DNA from: Puffinus mauretanicus
Taxonomy: Eukaryota; Chordata; Aves; Procellariiformes; Procellariidae
Length of the DNA stretch: 64,000 nt
Assembly: GCA_023333565.1 (NCBI GenBank)
Contig: JAJKFH010002269.1
Location: 186,001-250,000, forward strand
Direction: 5' to 3'
Below the pieces are notes generated by a model. The model searched no databases. It was not told the origin of the DNA and saw nothing but the letters and a program-made list of their open reading frames with translations. Below, in pieces: positions 11,800 to 23,329 of the stretch; position 1 is the stretch's first letter, and every line of letters begins with the position of its first letter. A program made the translations under genes and the position numbers.

Positions 11800-12639
11800 G
11801 CTATTTCAGTCCACAATAGGACTTACTTCAAATTGAAAATGCTTACATGAAGGAATACATTTACCTCCAATGTTTACAAAATGTTTGCTTTTTGATTTTG
11901 GTAATTTTTCTTGTGTTTTCTAATAACACTAATGACTTTAGTCCTTATGAAAGAATTAGAAAAACAAAGAAAGCTACACAAAAATGTCTGCTCTGCTTAG
12001 TCTGTAGCAATTAAGCTAAGCTAGCCAAATAACATGGAAAATAGGAAAGCTAAGAGACATTTTTGAAAATCAGTGACATCCAACACTTCTGTGCCTAAGG
12101 ACATAATTGATACCCAGAGCTCAATAATTTTTATGGGTTTTTTAAAGGCGATTAGCAATTTGATGAATAATGAAATCATTTACTGGATACTATCATGATG
12201 ACTTCCTCTCTTTACAGCCTTCACAGCTAACAGAACCAATCAGATACACAACAAACAGCACAACTTTTCTTCTAGGTTAAATCTTAGAAAGGATTTCAAA
12301 ATCTTTGCAAGCCTGATTCCACATTTTAAATATTACTTCTGTATAGAAAGCCAGCAGATCACTTGTTTTCCTCTTTCTACGTACTATTTCAGCAGGAAAT
12401 TCTAAGGTGTAGCTCACAGGACAAACCTGCTTTTACTGCTTCGTAGGAAAGGCCATCGCCCTTTGTAGTCTGCATAGTTTAAAAACAGCAGCAACATACT
12501 ATACAAAATGCCTGGATGGCTTCAACCTGTCTCAAACCTGTTCTGGCATATGCGAAGTGTCTGCTTTCCATTTGGGTCATCCGAATAGCGTGAAAGTGTG
12601 GACTAGCAGATCTCGGACCTTGCTAACTGGCTACGTGTG
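11800..12639. other. no gene seen
   Basis: AT-rich unique sequence. A good acceptor-like site (CCTCTCTTTACAG, ending at about 12219) opens a short frame, but the only nearby donor is poor, so I do not call an exon. Confidence 0.4.
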
Positions 12640-12960
12640 AAGTTAGGCGATGCAACTGGTGGTGGGAAGAATCATTAGCGATAGGCACCTTGACTGTACT
12701 GGGAAAAACACAACATTTTTGCCTGTCAGTGGAGAGGCTCATTTTAGTAGGCCTTTGGTAACAGGGATATGGCAGCCCCGGATGGGCACAGGCTGCCATT
12801 GCCAGCTGCTGTCAGCACTCGGCATGAAGCGCCCAAGAACAGCGTTTCGGCCACTGCTGATGGCGGGAAGCATGCCTTGTTAGCTCCACCAAACTGCAGG
12901 GACAGGGCATTATCCTGTAGGGAAAAGCCAAAGACAGCAACACTGAAGAGGGAAATGCAG
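12640..12960. other. GC- and CpG-richer patch
   Basis: This stretch is clearly richer in G+C than its flanks. It carries several CpGs close together, for example CCGG, TCGG, GCGC, GCGT, TCGG and GCGGG between about 12777 and 12870. Overlapping plus-strand frames start at 12650 and 12769, but neither has a domain I recognise. It could be a weak CpG island, a decayed exon or an unrecognised repeat. Confidence 0.35.
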
Positions 12961-13688
12961 ACTTTTATGTTGTGTTATCCTTCGTGTTACACTTACAATT
13001 ACAGCCAAACTCCAGGGGAGGGAGTACAGATTGTATGCGTGATGTCTCTCGTATTCAGACCAACAGAACTTTGCCTTTTCATACGATCATCACTGTTAAC
13101 AGAGAGTTGTGTATCGGCATGTGCATAACAAGTAATAAAAGCTTTCCCCATATTCATGTTGCTATCTTAGGAAAACATACCGAAGATGTTTTCTTTGGTA
13201 GTGGTGTTCTTGTTCCCTGCAAGCCTTTCGCTTCTTGCTTTTATAAGCTTCTGATGTTCAGCAGTTTTTCAACCTCATTTTTTTTATAGTTAATATAGAG
13301 CTAGGTAGTCCATTCCTCCAAGAAATGCCGGCTTTTCAAGACATTCAGGCAATTTTTAAAGTGAAGTTACTTTAGAGAACTAAACAACACTCACAAGATG
13401 CATCCATTTTTCTTACCACTGCCCCCAAAATACAAAGCAGAAGTTTTACAGGGAGTAGCAGATGCTATAAAGTAGCATTTGTCTGAACAAAAGGAACTGT
13501 TTATATATTTGCATCTGACTGGAACTAGTCACTTTTAGAGACCTTTTGTAGTCATGGAGGGAATCGAGCTGTGATTCATCTTATCTTAATATCCATATAA
13601 ACTAAATATCTAAAATACAACATTTCAATCTTGCACCAAAATCGCCTATTTTTATCCACTGATAGAAATAAAGTCTCAGCTGCTAGTT

Positions 13689-13756
13689 TAGATGTAGACA
13701 TCTAAAGCCTAGATCTTTAGATCTAAATCTAGATCTTTAGATGTAGACATGTAAAG
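13689..13756. repeat. nested direct and palindromic repeat
   Basis: TAGATGTAGACATCTAAAG at 13689 recurs as TAGATGTAGACATGTAAAG at 13738 (18 of 19 bases). Inside, CTAGATCTTTAGAT is repeated exactly at 13709 and 13729, and a perfect TTTAGATCTAAA palindrome lies between. The whole block is built from the word TAGAT and its complement. It probably arose by local slippage, but the symmetry would also fold into a hairpin. Confidence 0.75.
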
Positions 13757-14746
13757 TCGGGTGTGATGAATCTCATCCTGTTAGATTATAAAGACCAACT
13801 AGTCAATCAGTTCACCCCACTGATAAATGACTATTACAGAATCAGAGATATATGGCACTCATGATCCAAATAATTAGTGACTATAAGCTCATGTCTATGG
13901 TTTAAGGGACAGAATAATTTACTGCCGTGTACTCTGCGTGAGCCCCTGATCGTTAGACTGAAAAAACAACATATCTGATTTCCCTGATAGTAGTGTTGTA
14001 TTTTCTAACTCTTTTATAACACAGGTAGGGCCCTTGTTTCCTGCACTCTTCAAAGCAGGCTCTGCCCTGGGCTGCCACTCCGTACCCCTCCAGCTCTTGC
14101 CAGTGGCACAGCCTCGAGAGACCACTGAGCACTCATCCAAGCGTAGCCACCCCTCTGGGCGCTCTGAGTCCGTCTCAATACTCACACCAGTGTAGATGTT
14201 ACAGACACTTTGCAGCTGCCAAAATAATTAATTTAAAAAATTTCACTTATTCTGTTGTCTGTTCCTGCATTACAGGTACTAGCAGAAACTCCTTCAGTAG
14301 TCAAACCTGTTTCTTTCCTCATCCTTGCAAACCTGCTTAAGTAAATATATGTTCTTTGATGCTCAGTGCTATCCATTACATAGCTGGAAACTTGTATAGC
14401 TGAGAGTACTCTATTAAATTTATCAGTAAGTTTGGATTATGAAGTTTATGATTTTTCTCATTTCCATGGGAAAAAGGTGGCAGAACTACTTGCTTCATTT
14501 ATCCTTGTATACAAGTCAGAAGAGGAACTGATGATAAAGTGTATTTTAGAACATTAGAAATTGTAGTTTGAAAAGCATTTTCAGATCTATAGTTCATAAT
14601 GAAGTGTGCAGAATGATGATAAGGATGAGCTACCCTGAATAAGTACTAATCTCATTCCTACTTATCTGTCTCTTTTCCGTGTCATGGCTTCAATTTCAGG
14701 TTATGATTACCTAGATAAAAATCGTTCCCTTAAGATACTTCAGCAT

Positions 14747-14748
14747 TG

Positions 14749-14774
<26 letters not shown>
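14747..14774. repeat. (TG)14 microsatellite
   Basis: Fourteen uninterrupted TG units, probably polymorphic in length. Confidence 0.95.
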
Positions 14775-14779
<5 letters not shown>

Positions 14780-15839
14780 CAATTATGGAAAAGATCATTT
14801 GTTTTCTTTTGAGTAAATCTCCATGCCCAAGGTACTGAACTAATAAATGAGGCCAAAAGTTCATAAAATGAAAAATTGCAGGAACCTCTGTTGCTGACTT
14901 ACTTGACTAGGAAGAAAAAAGAAAAAAAAATTGGGAAAGTGGAGAAGAGACAGAAAGAGTTAAGCATGTTGTAAGAAGTCTTGAACAAAGTAGCTTGGTT
15001 CTTCCCAGAGGACAGGAAATGCAGAGAGAAAGGATTGCTCAGTTCGAGGAGAAATGAAATCATTCCTTTCAAAAACACAGGAAAGCAGAAAAGGAAAAAA
15101 ATTGGCTTGAGAAAGCAAGCTGGTTTTTTGCCGAGTCATCCTAACGGCACAAGCAAAGTGCTAGAAAATTCTGGATTTTCTGGAAGAAAAAAATGTTGCA
15201 CGTGGAGTTAGCACAATCATATGCAGGGCTGATGGCATTTGCAGTCACTCCAAATGCTTGCAGGTGGGATATGCAAGGCAGACTGCTGCCAAAAAGGGAA
15301 GTCCTATGTTTCTTTTCTTTCCTCTCTCAACTTGGCCACTTTTAGCAGGCCCCTCCCTTGAGTAAGATTTAATTGATCTTATGAGTATGCAGTGAGTTGG
15401 ATCAGTCTGACGAGTTAAGAGAAAACTGGGGTTTTTTGACAGGTTCCTTTTGTGTCAGCAAATGACAGAGTTGATCTTGCTCACTGTGTGGTTGCCAAAT
15501 TACTAATAGAGATGACTGGGAAGCTGGGACAGGAGCATGTGGCTGATGAGATAGGCCATGGCTTTCGACAGACACACAGCTGGACTGGAACAAGGGCACT
15601 GTGAAGTACAACTTGCTTTTTTTTGGACCACACAGTTCCTGTGCATGAGTCATCACAGGTATCATCCCCAGGGAACGTATCAACATGATTAAGGCCGGGG
15701 TACAATGAGGAAGCTAGATCCTCCTCGTACCGGCTCCATCTGGCTAGCTTTGTGACAAATACTTGAAATAAGAGCAAGGGGTAGAAAAATCCTACCATGG
15801 ATATTTGTGGAGGTGGGAGGACTCAGCTCCAACGAGCAG

Positions 15840-16220
15840 CTGAAGTAGAGAAGGAACAGTTAGGACTCAAAGGGAAAAGACAAAAAATCAGGGAAGTGGA
15901 GGAGAATGTGACTGAATGACAATTTTGGGAAAAAGTGCCTATGGCTGGGAGCCAATGAAAAAGGAATGCAGAACCAAAGCACGTAGGGTTTATACATAAG
16001 GAAAGGGACTCTGAGGGAGGACCGAAGAGGAGAACTGCTACAGTGTGTGAAGATCAACCTGAACCCAAACAATGCAACCTGAGATGGAAGATAGACATTG
16101 GGACCTGATAAATGGAGACTGGGTTTGGGAATGAAGGGAGATGAGGACTGCAAGCAAGGTCTCAGCTGGAAGAGCAGGATGGTGGCAGAAGAGATCAAGT
16201 CAGCAGAGGAAGAGGAGAGG
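15840..16220. other. purine-biased plus strand
   Basis: For almost 400 bases the plus strand is dominated by A and G (runs such as GGAGGAGAATGTGACTG and GAAGAGGAGAGGGAATAAGG), with few C or T runs. The complementary open frame on the minus strand (15860-16198) simply mirrors this bias with Ser, Pro, Leu and Phe codons. No repeat family or gene is recognised. Confidence 0.4.
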
Positions 16221-16340
16221 GAATAAGGAATGTACGCCTACTTGTCCACAAACATTACAATGCAACCCAGAAATCCAAAGCCTCCTATTTTAGTTTCAGC
16301 AAATTGGTGGAAACCACTGTGTTGCTCATTTTCATTTCAG

Positions 16341-16437
16341 CAGAATATCCACCAGAGAAGGGCAACCCCTACTCCTCTCCATTAGTCAAAGAGGAGGGAG
16401 AGAGAGAGAGAAGCATGGAGAAAAGCTGAGACAGGAG
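16341..16437 (+). CDS. possible internal exon, weak
   Basis: The acceptor GCTCATTTTCATTTCAG is strong and the donor CAGGAG|GTAACA is good, 97 bases apart. One frame is open throughout: one leading base, then 32 codons starting RISTREGQP and ending at a codon boundary. That would join in frame to the phase-0 exons at 23147 or 24047. Against it, the 3' half is a GA-rich simple run (GGGAGAGAGAGAGAG), which stays open in several frames by composition alone. Another frame reads EYPPEKGNPYSSPLVKEE and then stops. Confidence 0.18.
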
Positions 16438-18968
16438 GTAACACCAGGTCTTGGTGACACCAGCAACTTGAACAGCCAAATGGGCATTTTGCTCTCCTGA
16501 ATTTTGCTTTCACCTAGAATTAGCCTCCTCCAGGGTATATATGGAAATCAATAAGGAATATACTTAAAATAGCAACAGCACTATAATCTGGTGAAACTCA
16601 CTGGGAATTAACAGGAAAAAGAAAGAAAGAAAATTATTTATTCTGCTGATATTGCTAATTACATCAAGAACAACCGACTGTTGGTGAGATAATCAGTCAG
16701 AGACTGCTAAGAATTAATTTCTAAGTGTGCCTTCTATATACCTGTAAGGGTAGGTAATAAGCTTCATGGTGATTTTTTGATTGATATAAATTAAACTTCA
16801 ATTAAATAGACACCATTATTTTTAAATATAAAAGTTTTTTCCCCATATATTGATATAAATTTAAATTGAATAATAAATATACTTAATGTATTATCTATTA
16901 ATAGGAACCTGCATTATGATAAAAATGCATATAATTCAAGATTACAAAATCCAAAAAAAAAATCAAAATTTCTTGTACAAAATATAGCCAAATTTGCTCT
17001 CATTCTGAGATGGAATCAAATTCCACAGCCAGCCAAAAAAAATATTTTTAACAAGTCATGCTCATCAATAAGAAAGCCAACATAAATGGAAGAATTCTCA
17101 TTTATTTTACATACTCTCTGAAATATCATCAAACAAACTGTGACTGCCAAAGTAATAAACCTAAGTGTCCAGAACACTTTGTACACACAATATTTGTATT
17201 TACACAAACCTAACAGCACACTAACTGAGTTTATTAGTCTCCACTGTACGTATTAAGGGGGGAAATATGCTGTACCCCATAGACTCGCTCTCCACGAAAC
17301 TGTAAATGAGAGTTCTGCTTATCAAGTAATGTAATGTGCAAAACCAGACTCATTCATATATGCGTATACACACATTCAGGAAGTAATGGGAAAAGATTAC
17401 CAGGTCTTTCCCAGCTGTTTGAACCATTTCAATCCAGCAACATCTCCAGACACCCAAAGAATCCAGTAAACCACAGGGATGTTTGCTCTGCGCGTCCCCT
17501 AGAGCCATCTCTGGCGCAGGCCACCGAGCAGCAGGAATACCCACAGTCAGATGTGTGGATGTTCAACCTCTCTCTAGCTATAAAACTTCTGCAAAATTAG
17601 TCCACTGGGGCTATAAGCAGCAGGTTTATAACACACAGTGCATCTCAGACTGATCTAAAGCCTACTGAAGTCAAAGGGAGCCCTTCAACTGATTTTATAT
17701 TAGCTTTGGCTCAGTCCCCTAAGTTAACTCACGGGCTGGGTTAGACAGACAAAAGAGGCTGGGAACACAAAAAGGTGTTAGATGTAGACGTTAAATAGAA
17801 GATTTTGGGTTTAGTATAGGTTTTGGATGCAACAGAATGTTTAAGACAGAGATCTTAATTTTTTTGAAAACAACTTTCTCACTTTTACTAATTTAAAAGC
17901 TTAGTTGTGATGATACTGTAGCTATAATAAGCCCTGTACCTGTTTAGTTGTTTGCAGGGGTTAATGTAAATGCTGTAGAAAACCAAGCTGTAGGAAAAGA
18001 TATTTACAATTGGCTTCTTTTAGAAACACTTATTCCAAAATCCACAAGGCTGAAAGGGGTCTAAAACTAAGAGACTTTTTTTAAAGTTCATGCTAGTGTA
18101 GGCTCTGTGTTGATTCTTTTGTACAGCTGGGAATTTTACCATCACAATCCATGGTTCACAAAAATCCAGAGAAGCCTGGTTATATTACAAATGTGTTAAG
18201 AAGAGATTTGCTGAATGCTTCTTATCCTCTGAATTCAAGTCTTGATTAAAAATTATCAGGTTCATGCTATGTTTATTCATACTCATTTATTAAACAGTCA
18301 AATCTTAATTTGTGTTTGCATTCTTAAAGAATATTACAAGGAAAAATACTTTCCTTTAACATGCCTCTTGCTACAAAATGCTGGAAAACCTGTTCTGGCC
18401 ATTATGTCCACCTCTGAGCTCAGGGGCCACCGGCTTCTGAGTCTCCTTTCTGCAGGTGGCTTTAGCCAAATGACCTTGTCGTCCCAACTACAACATCTCC
18501 AAAGTGTTTCAGAAACATCTTGTAATTATCTCAATAATGGGATTTGCTAGCTGTAACAGAGACATGTTTTTTGTAAATAATCCACCCAGGAGTGTGCCTG
18601 CACAGTCCTGATCTTTTCAGCTGCTCAGAGGTAAACACACAGATGGGAAGAAAGAACAGGCTGCTGTAATAATTAGCCTTGAAAATTCTGAGCATGAAAA
18701 ATACACCAGCAGCATGTACTGAAAATATAAACCTACGAGTTTCAGAGAAAGTTTGGCTCCTCCTGGTGCTTCTGAAAATTGTGTGAAGTATCAATTTGCA
18801 CCTCTCAAAATCTGGCTACTCGATAACTCCTTCCTGAAGACTTTCAGTAAGATATATACGTGTATCAAATTGACTTTTAAAAATTAGACAGATGTGCTTT
18901 TGACAATTTTACTCTGATCCAGATTTTTACACCCTGGAAATTCCATAATCTGCTCCCTATGCCAACTG
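16438..18968. other. no gene seen
   Basis: Mostly AT-rich. The part around 16780-16915 is very AT-rich, with two similar GATATAAATT-containing stretches about 68 bases apart. Open frames near 17334-17600 and 18242-18550 show no recognisable product. Confidence 0.45.
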
Positions 18969-18973
18969 CCTAG
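18969..18973. repeat. LTR target-site duplication, left
   Basis: CCTAG directly before the LTR; the same five bases follow it at 19478-19482. Confidence 0.9.
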
Positions 18974-19104
18974 TGTCGTGGTTTAACCCCAGCCAGCAAA
19001 AAATAAACGCCACGCAGCCGCTCTATCACCCCCCACCCCCATGGGATGGGGGAGAGAACCGGGAGGGCACAAGTAGGAAAGCTCCCGAGTTGAGATAAAA
19101 ACAG

Positions 19105-19110
19105 TTTAAT
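19105..19110 (-). terminator. LTR poly(A) signal ATTAAA
   Basis: On the minus strand ATTAAA is followed by CTGTTTTTATCTC, a T-rich downstream element. It lies about 155 bases after the TATA box, as expected for the end of R. Confidence 0.6.
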
Positions 19111-19260
19111 AATTGAAATAAAACTAAGTAGAACAGTAATAATAACAATGAGAACAACAACAATAACAGAATACACAAAACAGGCAATGCACGACACAAC
19201 CGCTCACCGACCGCCGACCGCGTGTCACGAACGGGATGAGCCCGCCGCCCCACCCCTGGT

Positions 19261-19305
19261 TTTTATACTGAGCATGATGTCCCATGGTATAGAATACCCC
19301 ATTGG
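19261..19305 (-). promoter_or_regulatory. LTR core promoter: CCAAT and TATA boxes
   Basis: On the minus strand CCAAT (19305-19301) precedes TATAAAA (19267-19261) by about 34 bases, a normal RNA polymerase II core-promoter layout. Any transcript would start near 19235 and run leftward. Whether it still works is unknown. Confidence 0.6.
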
Positions 19306-19477
19306 CCAGCTGGGTCCACCACCCCGGCTGTGCTCCCCCCTCCCGGTGCAAGCATCACCCAGCAATAGCCAAAGCATCAATGGGCCATCAACGTTCCTTT
19401 CACACCGAACCCAAAACACAGCACACCCCCAAGCTACTGGGAAGAAAGTTAACCCTGTCCTAGCTGGAACCAGGACA

Positions 19478-19482
19478 CCTAG
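19478..19482. repeat. LTR target-site duplication, right
   Basis: CCTAG directly after the LTR, identical to 18969-18973. Confidence 0.9.
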
Positions 19483-19746
19483 TTAATACAGATTTGCTAT
19501 TTTTCTTTCTACGTGTTATACACAGTAACTTTTCATGATGACATGTGCTGTGCAATTGCAAAAACAGCAATAACTTTTTCATACATTATTTTAGTTTGAC
19601 TATTTAAATTCCAAATGCTAATGGATTTTTAATTCAAAGTAACTGACTACCTTCTAAAATGTAACTACCTGCTAACCTATATGCATCTTGTCACAGTTAA
19701 CCATTGCCATGGAAGGTTTTACATCCATAACGCACTAAAGGAAAGA

Positions 19747-19767
19747 ATATATATATATGTATATATA
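19747..19767. repeat. AT simple repeat
   Basis: Alternating AT run broken once by GT. Confidence 0.85.
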
Positions 19768-22700
19768 AAATAACAATAGGATTTGCCTCTATTCTTTATC
19801 AAAACATACAGTGAGGTATGTCAAAAGTGTGAAGATCAAATGCTTTATGTCTTGGAAGAATTACAAATATATGTGAAATTATATACTGTATTTGGATGCA
19901 AACTGGAATCAAAAGAATTCCTCATTAATATCACAGTATAAGCTTATTGAAGTCAGTCTTTGTTCCCTGAGAGACTCTGTAAACGTTTGTTTAGAGACTG
20001 CAGTCCTTTACAGGGGATGCATGACCCTATATTTGGCTGTTGCTGAAACGCACCGTTTGCTGTAGCCCAACATTTACTGAGTATGACATGTCACTAAGTG
20101 GCTTGGAAACTCTACTCAGTATCCTCTTCCTGACAAGAACTGTTCTTCATAAAACTTCATCAGAAACTTGCCATATCAACTTTGGTTCCCCAAATACACC
20201 TGCTTCTTGAAATCCCCAGGTTAGACAATCTTTAATCTATTTAATATATACCACAGTGATTTGCATTGCTCTAGTTCCTTAATCAAAATGTTGTGCAGTG
20301 TCAAGTCAAATACAGAAGACCACAGTAAAGACATGATAAAAATGAATGAGGTAATGAATGCTAAAGGGCAAGAGACCTTGGAAATTTCATTTCTTCCTAT
20401 TTTGTAACTTGATCACAGTCAATGAATATTGGACATGAAGTGAATATAAAAGTTGAGATGTATTGTTTCCAAACAGCATGTGGTATGTAGATGATGCTTG
20501 CTGCTGTAAGATCTAAAATAAAGAATTTAGTCATATTTCAAAGAAAAAATATTTTTATATCAAGACTTTTCAGAATAATTGATAACAAAAATATTGGGAT
20601 ATACAATTTCATGCTCTTAAACTTTACAGCAATCTAATTATTAGATATCCAGGTAACAGCTAATGTGTGGCAGATGATATCACATCTGTGGAGATCTTAA
20701 AACTTCCCTCTGAAGTGTTTGATATTGGCTTTATTAAAGAAAGGAAGTTGGAGTAGCTGGATGTTGTCCGAGTCAGCATGGCAACTTCTATTTTCCTATT
20801 GAACGAAATGTTGTGGCCCAGCTGCTAAGAAAAGACTTGCACTGTAATATAAAAATCACATAAGTAAATTCTTATTACAGCTAAAGACAGTTTTTCACTA
20901 AAATACAAAGGTGTTTTAAAAATCAATGAACATGTAATAAAGATTTCAGTTTCTCACAAAAAAAGCTAAGAAATGTCACTGGTACATTTGCGTGATGGCT
21001 TAAACAGTCATCCACTGGAAAAAATGGAAGCAATTTAAGGCTGAGATTTCCTCCTGGAAACAAATTCATTGTTTTTTTCCTTAAGAGACCCTCCCAAGTA
21101 TTTGTTATTTTCCAGTTCATGACATCTTTTCATTAGTCACTTGTAGCCTGAAGAAACACTAATTGTAGCATTTGCCATATAAATAACTCTTCCCTCCTCT
21201 CTCTTAAACTTCACAGTATTGATTTTCACAATGCAAATGACACAAGATGGTTTTTGGTCTTTTGGATGTAAAAAAAAAAGTTTCCTCATCCCAGTTCCTT
21301 GCAGAATGGCTGGAGGTGAAAAATAACTCCTCTTACTTACTCTTTTCCTTTATAAAAAAATCCTTCATGTTTGACTGATCCATACATTTTATCTACTCTC
21401 CTCCAACCTAAAATAACAGAAAATATGTTGTTCACTAACAGATTACTGAGAATAAATATGTCCCCCATGCAAACCCAGATGACGCTATATAATGTCCAGA
21501 AATTTGCGCGAAAGGCAGGCAGAAAGACAGGCTGGAGTCCTGTCAGCACTTTGGTTTTGGCATGCCGTCATGAGCTCCCTGGAGCAGTGAACGTGAACAG
21601 GACCGGGGCTTGCGGAGAGTGAATGAGGGTAATTTACTGAAGTCTATTAAGGAGACTGCAGTGCTGAAAGCATAATGCACTCCTCACATTTCACAGCTTC
21701 AGCATTTAGCATGATGAGGCCCTCAACAATTAAAGTTATTCTTTGTTCCATCTGACTATTTTTTAAAGATGGGCAGTTGTCTAAAAAACTTTTTACCTAC
21801 CTAAGAGGCAGACACTGAACTTACTGCAAGCAGACACACAACTCTTCAGGTTTTCAGAAAACTACTAAAATGGGATTTTTAGGAGACCGTTTAGAAAATG
21901 ATGTGGTTTAGGAATAAGGCTCCCTAAAGCTGTCAGTTGAATATCAGGAGGGTATTGGGGAACCGCCAAGGGGAGGCCTTAAAGACAAGAAATTTGCACC
22001 CCTTCTGAAAATCTGTGGGGTCTAAACGGATCCTTCACCTGTGGTGAAATGTGCCACTGACCTCTGTGCTCGTGAGCATTCATGTCTTTGCAAAACGCAG
22101 TGATCACTTATGGATTATCAACCGTAAATTACTTTCTGATACCACAGGAAAAGGAGTCTGTTAAGTCAAGTTAAGCAAGACCATAAATAATCAAAATAAG
22201 TTTTTGCTTCTCAAGATGAACTCTCTTGCCTTCAGTCCTCATGGTAATATATACTGTCTTCTTTATATTCCATATGCTATGGAAAACAGCTTCAAAGAGT
22301 ATGCTAGGAATCAGTATTGCACCTGATTTTTCTTTGATAACAATTTCATTTAGTAACATCCTTCAAAATGCAGATGGATATTTTTATGGCATTGTGTCTG
22401 ACTGTTGAGGCATTTTAGCTGAACTCCCCGTTTGCTAGCCCGTCAGAAGAGAAAACAAATGATAAGTAGGCGTCACACATTTACTTCAGCAGGAGCAAGT
22501 AAGAGCTTTGAACACTCAGGAGTCAGATAAGTTATTACCTGCACGTAAAAAGTGAAGTTATTCAACTAGAGAAGGGGTGATGAATATAATGGATGCAATC
22601 TGCTTAACATGAACGGCAATAGAGCACTAAAAAAACCCTCAGAAATCTTCAGCACAAAACAAATATGCTGCTACTAATATGGAATGCTTCAGTCACGTAA

Positions 22701-23146
22701 ATTACAAAAAGCAGTAAAATGTCTTACAATCTGACTACAAGATCGTCTGCCCTTAATCAGAAAGTTATTCTTAGGCTGTAGGTTATAAACGAGGTTTGGG
22801 ATTTTCACTTATTTTTGACTGAGAGGCTTTTTATTTTAAGATATGATGAAATTCAAATGACACTGCACATTTTAAGCTGATGCAAATTGATACAACTGAA
22901 AGAAAATCTGTGAGGAAAAGAATGCATGCAAAAGTATAGAATTGTTGACGTTATTCTAACAATATTATAATGCAAATGTTAGAAACTAAACTTTAATTTC
23001 TTGATTATGAAAAGTAAGAGAAAACAATGTTGAACACTGATGTAGGAAGAAGCACTGGTAGATTTGTTACTAGAAATGTGGCAATATTTCAGATATTGTT
23101 TACTATATTTTTGTTTAGTTTGTGAGTGTATTATATTTCTTTACAG
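19768..23146. other. no gene seen; possible intron
   Basis: AT-rich, no repeat recognised. A CpG-containing stretch at about 21480-21620 is open on the plus strand but stops before its only donor-like site (GAGG|GTAATT). If the exon at 23147 is real, this interval is part of its upstream intron. Confidence 0.4.
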
Positions 23147-23329
23147 AGAGACCTGCTTGGTACGGTACTTGTACACGCAGCTGAGTGGTACCACTTTCGT
23201 TCAGCACTGGACCTTGACTCTGACTCCCAGTTTCCACCTACATCTGAAAGGACAGAAGGGCAGATAAAGCCTGAAAGTCAGAAGCCCGAAGAGTCGATAA
23301 AGCCTGCAAGAAAGGAGAGCCTGGTGTAG
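23147..23329 (+). CDS. terminal coding exon candidate, protein not recognised
   Basis: The acceptor TTATATTTCTTTACAG (ending 23146) opens directly into 60 codons and a TAG stop. The exon starts in phase 0, reading RDLLGTVLVHAAEWYHFRSA and then an acidic LDLDSDSQ stretch. The tail is charged and probably disordered, with an imperfect 11-residue tandem repeat: the DNA GATAAAGCCTG occurs at 23263 and 23296, giving two IKP units 11 codons apart. The exon is richer in GC and CpG than its flanks, and the reading looks protein-like. The stop is followed by about 450 bases of AT-rich sequence and then AATAAA at 23781, as expected for a 3' UTR. Earlier exons are not clearly visible; 8391-8413 and 16341-16437 are weak phase-compatible candidates. 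I cannot name the family. Confidence 0.45.
   Translation, partial: RDLLGTVLVHAAEWYHFRSALDLDSDSQFPPTSERTEGQIKPESQKPEESIKPARKESLV

Larger units (their letters stand above)
18974..19477 (-). mobile_element. solo LTR of an avian endogenous retrovirus (ERVL-like)
   Basis: A 504-base LTR, sense on the minus strand. Its ends are TGTCCTGGTT and, as inverted complement, TGTCGTGGTT: an imperfect terminal inverted repeat with the usual TG...CA boundaries. It is flanked by exact CCTAG copies. A 5-bp duplication fits ERVL-type (class III) integration better than the 6 bp usual for ERVK, but family assignment rests on memory of the avian consensus. In sense order it has a CCAAT box, a TATA box, an ATTAAA poly(A) signal and a GC-rich, C-run-containing end. 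No internal viral genes lie on either side, so this is the product of LTR-LTR recombination. It is much richer in GC and CpG than its surroundings. Confidence 0.93.

Noticed and set aside
12220..12276. Acceptor CCTCTCTTTACAG followed by 19 open codons
   Set aside because: The only donor, CTAG|GTTAAA, is poor and the frame stops just beyond it.
13919..14185. 88-codon minus frame through a GC-richer patch
   Set aside because: Protein-like in appearance but without acceptor, donor or recognisable domain; GC content alone can keep it open.
14276..14339. Strong acceptor (TCTGTTCCTGCATTACAG) with 21 open codons after it
   Set aside because: The donor (TTAA|GTAAAT) is weak and the open frame is too short to separate from chance.
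19026..19486. Overlapping frames within the LTR
   Set aside because: They follow from its high GC; a solo LTR encodes no protein.
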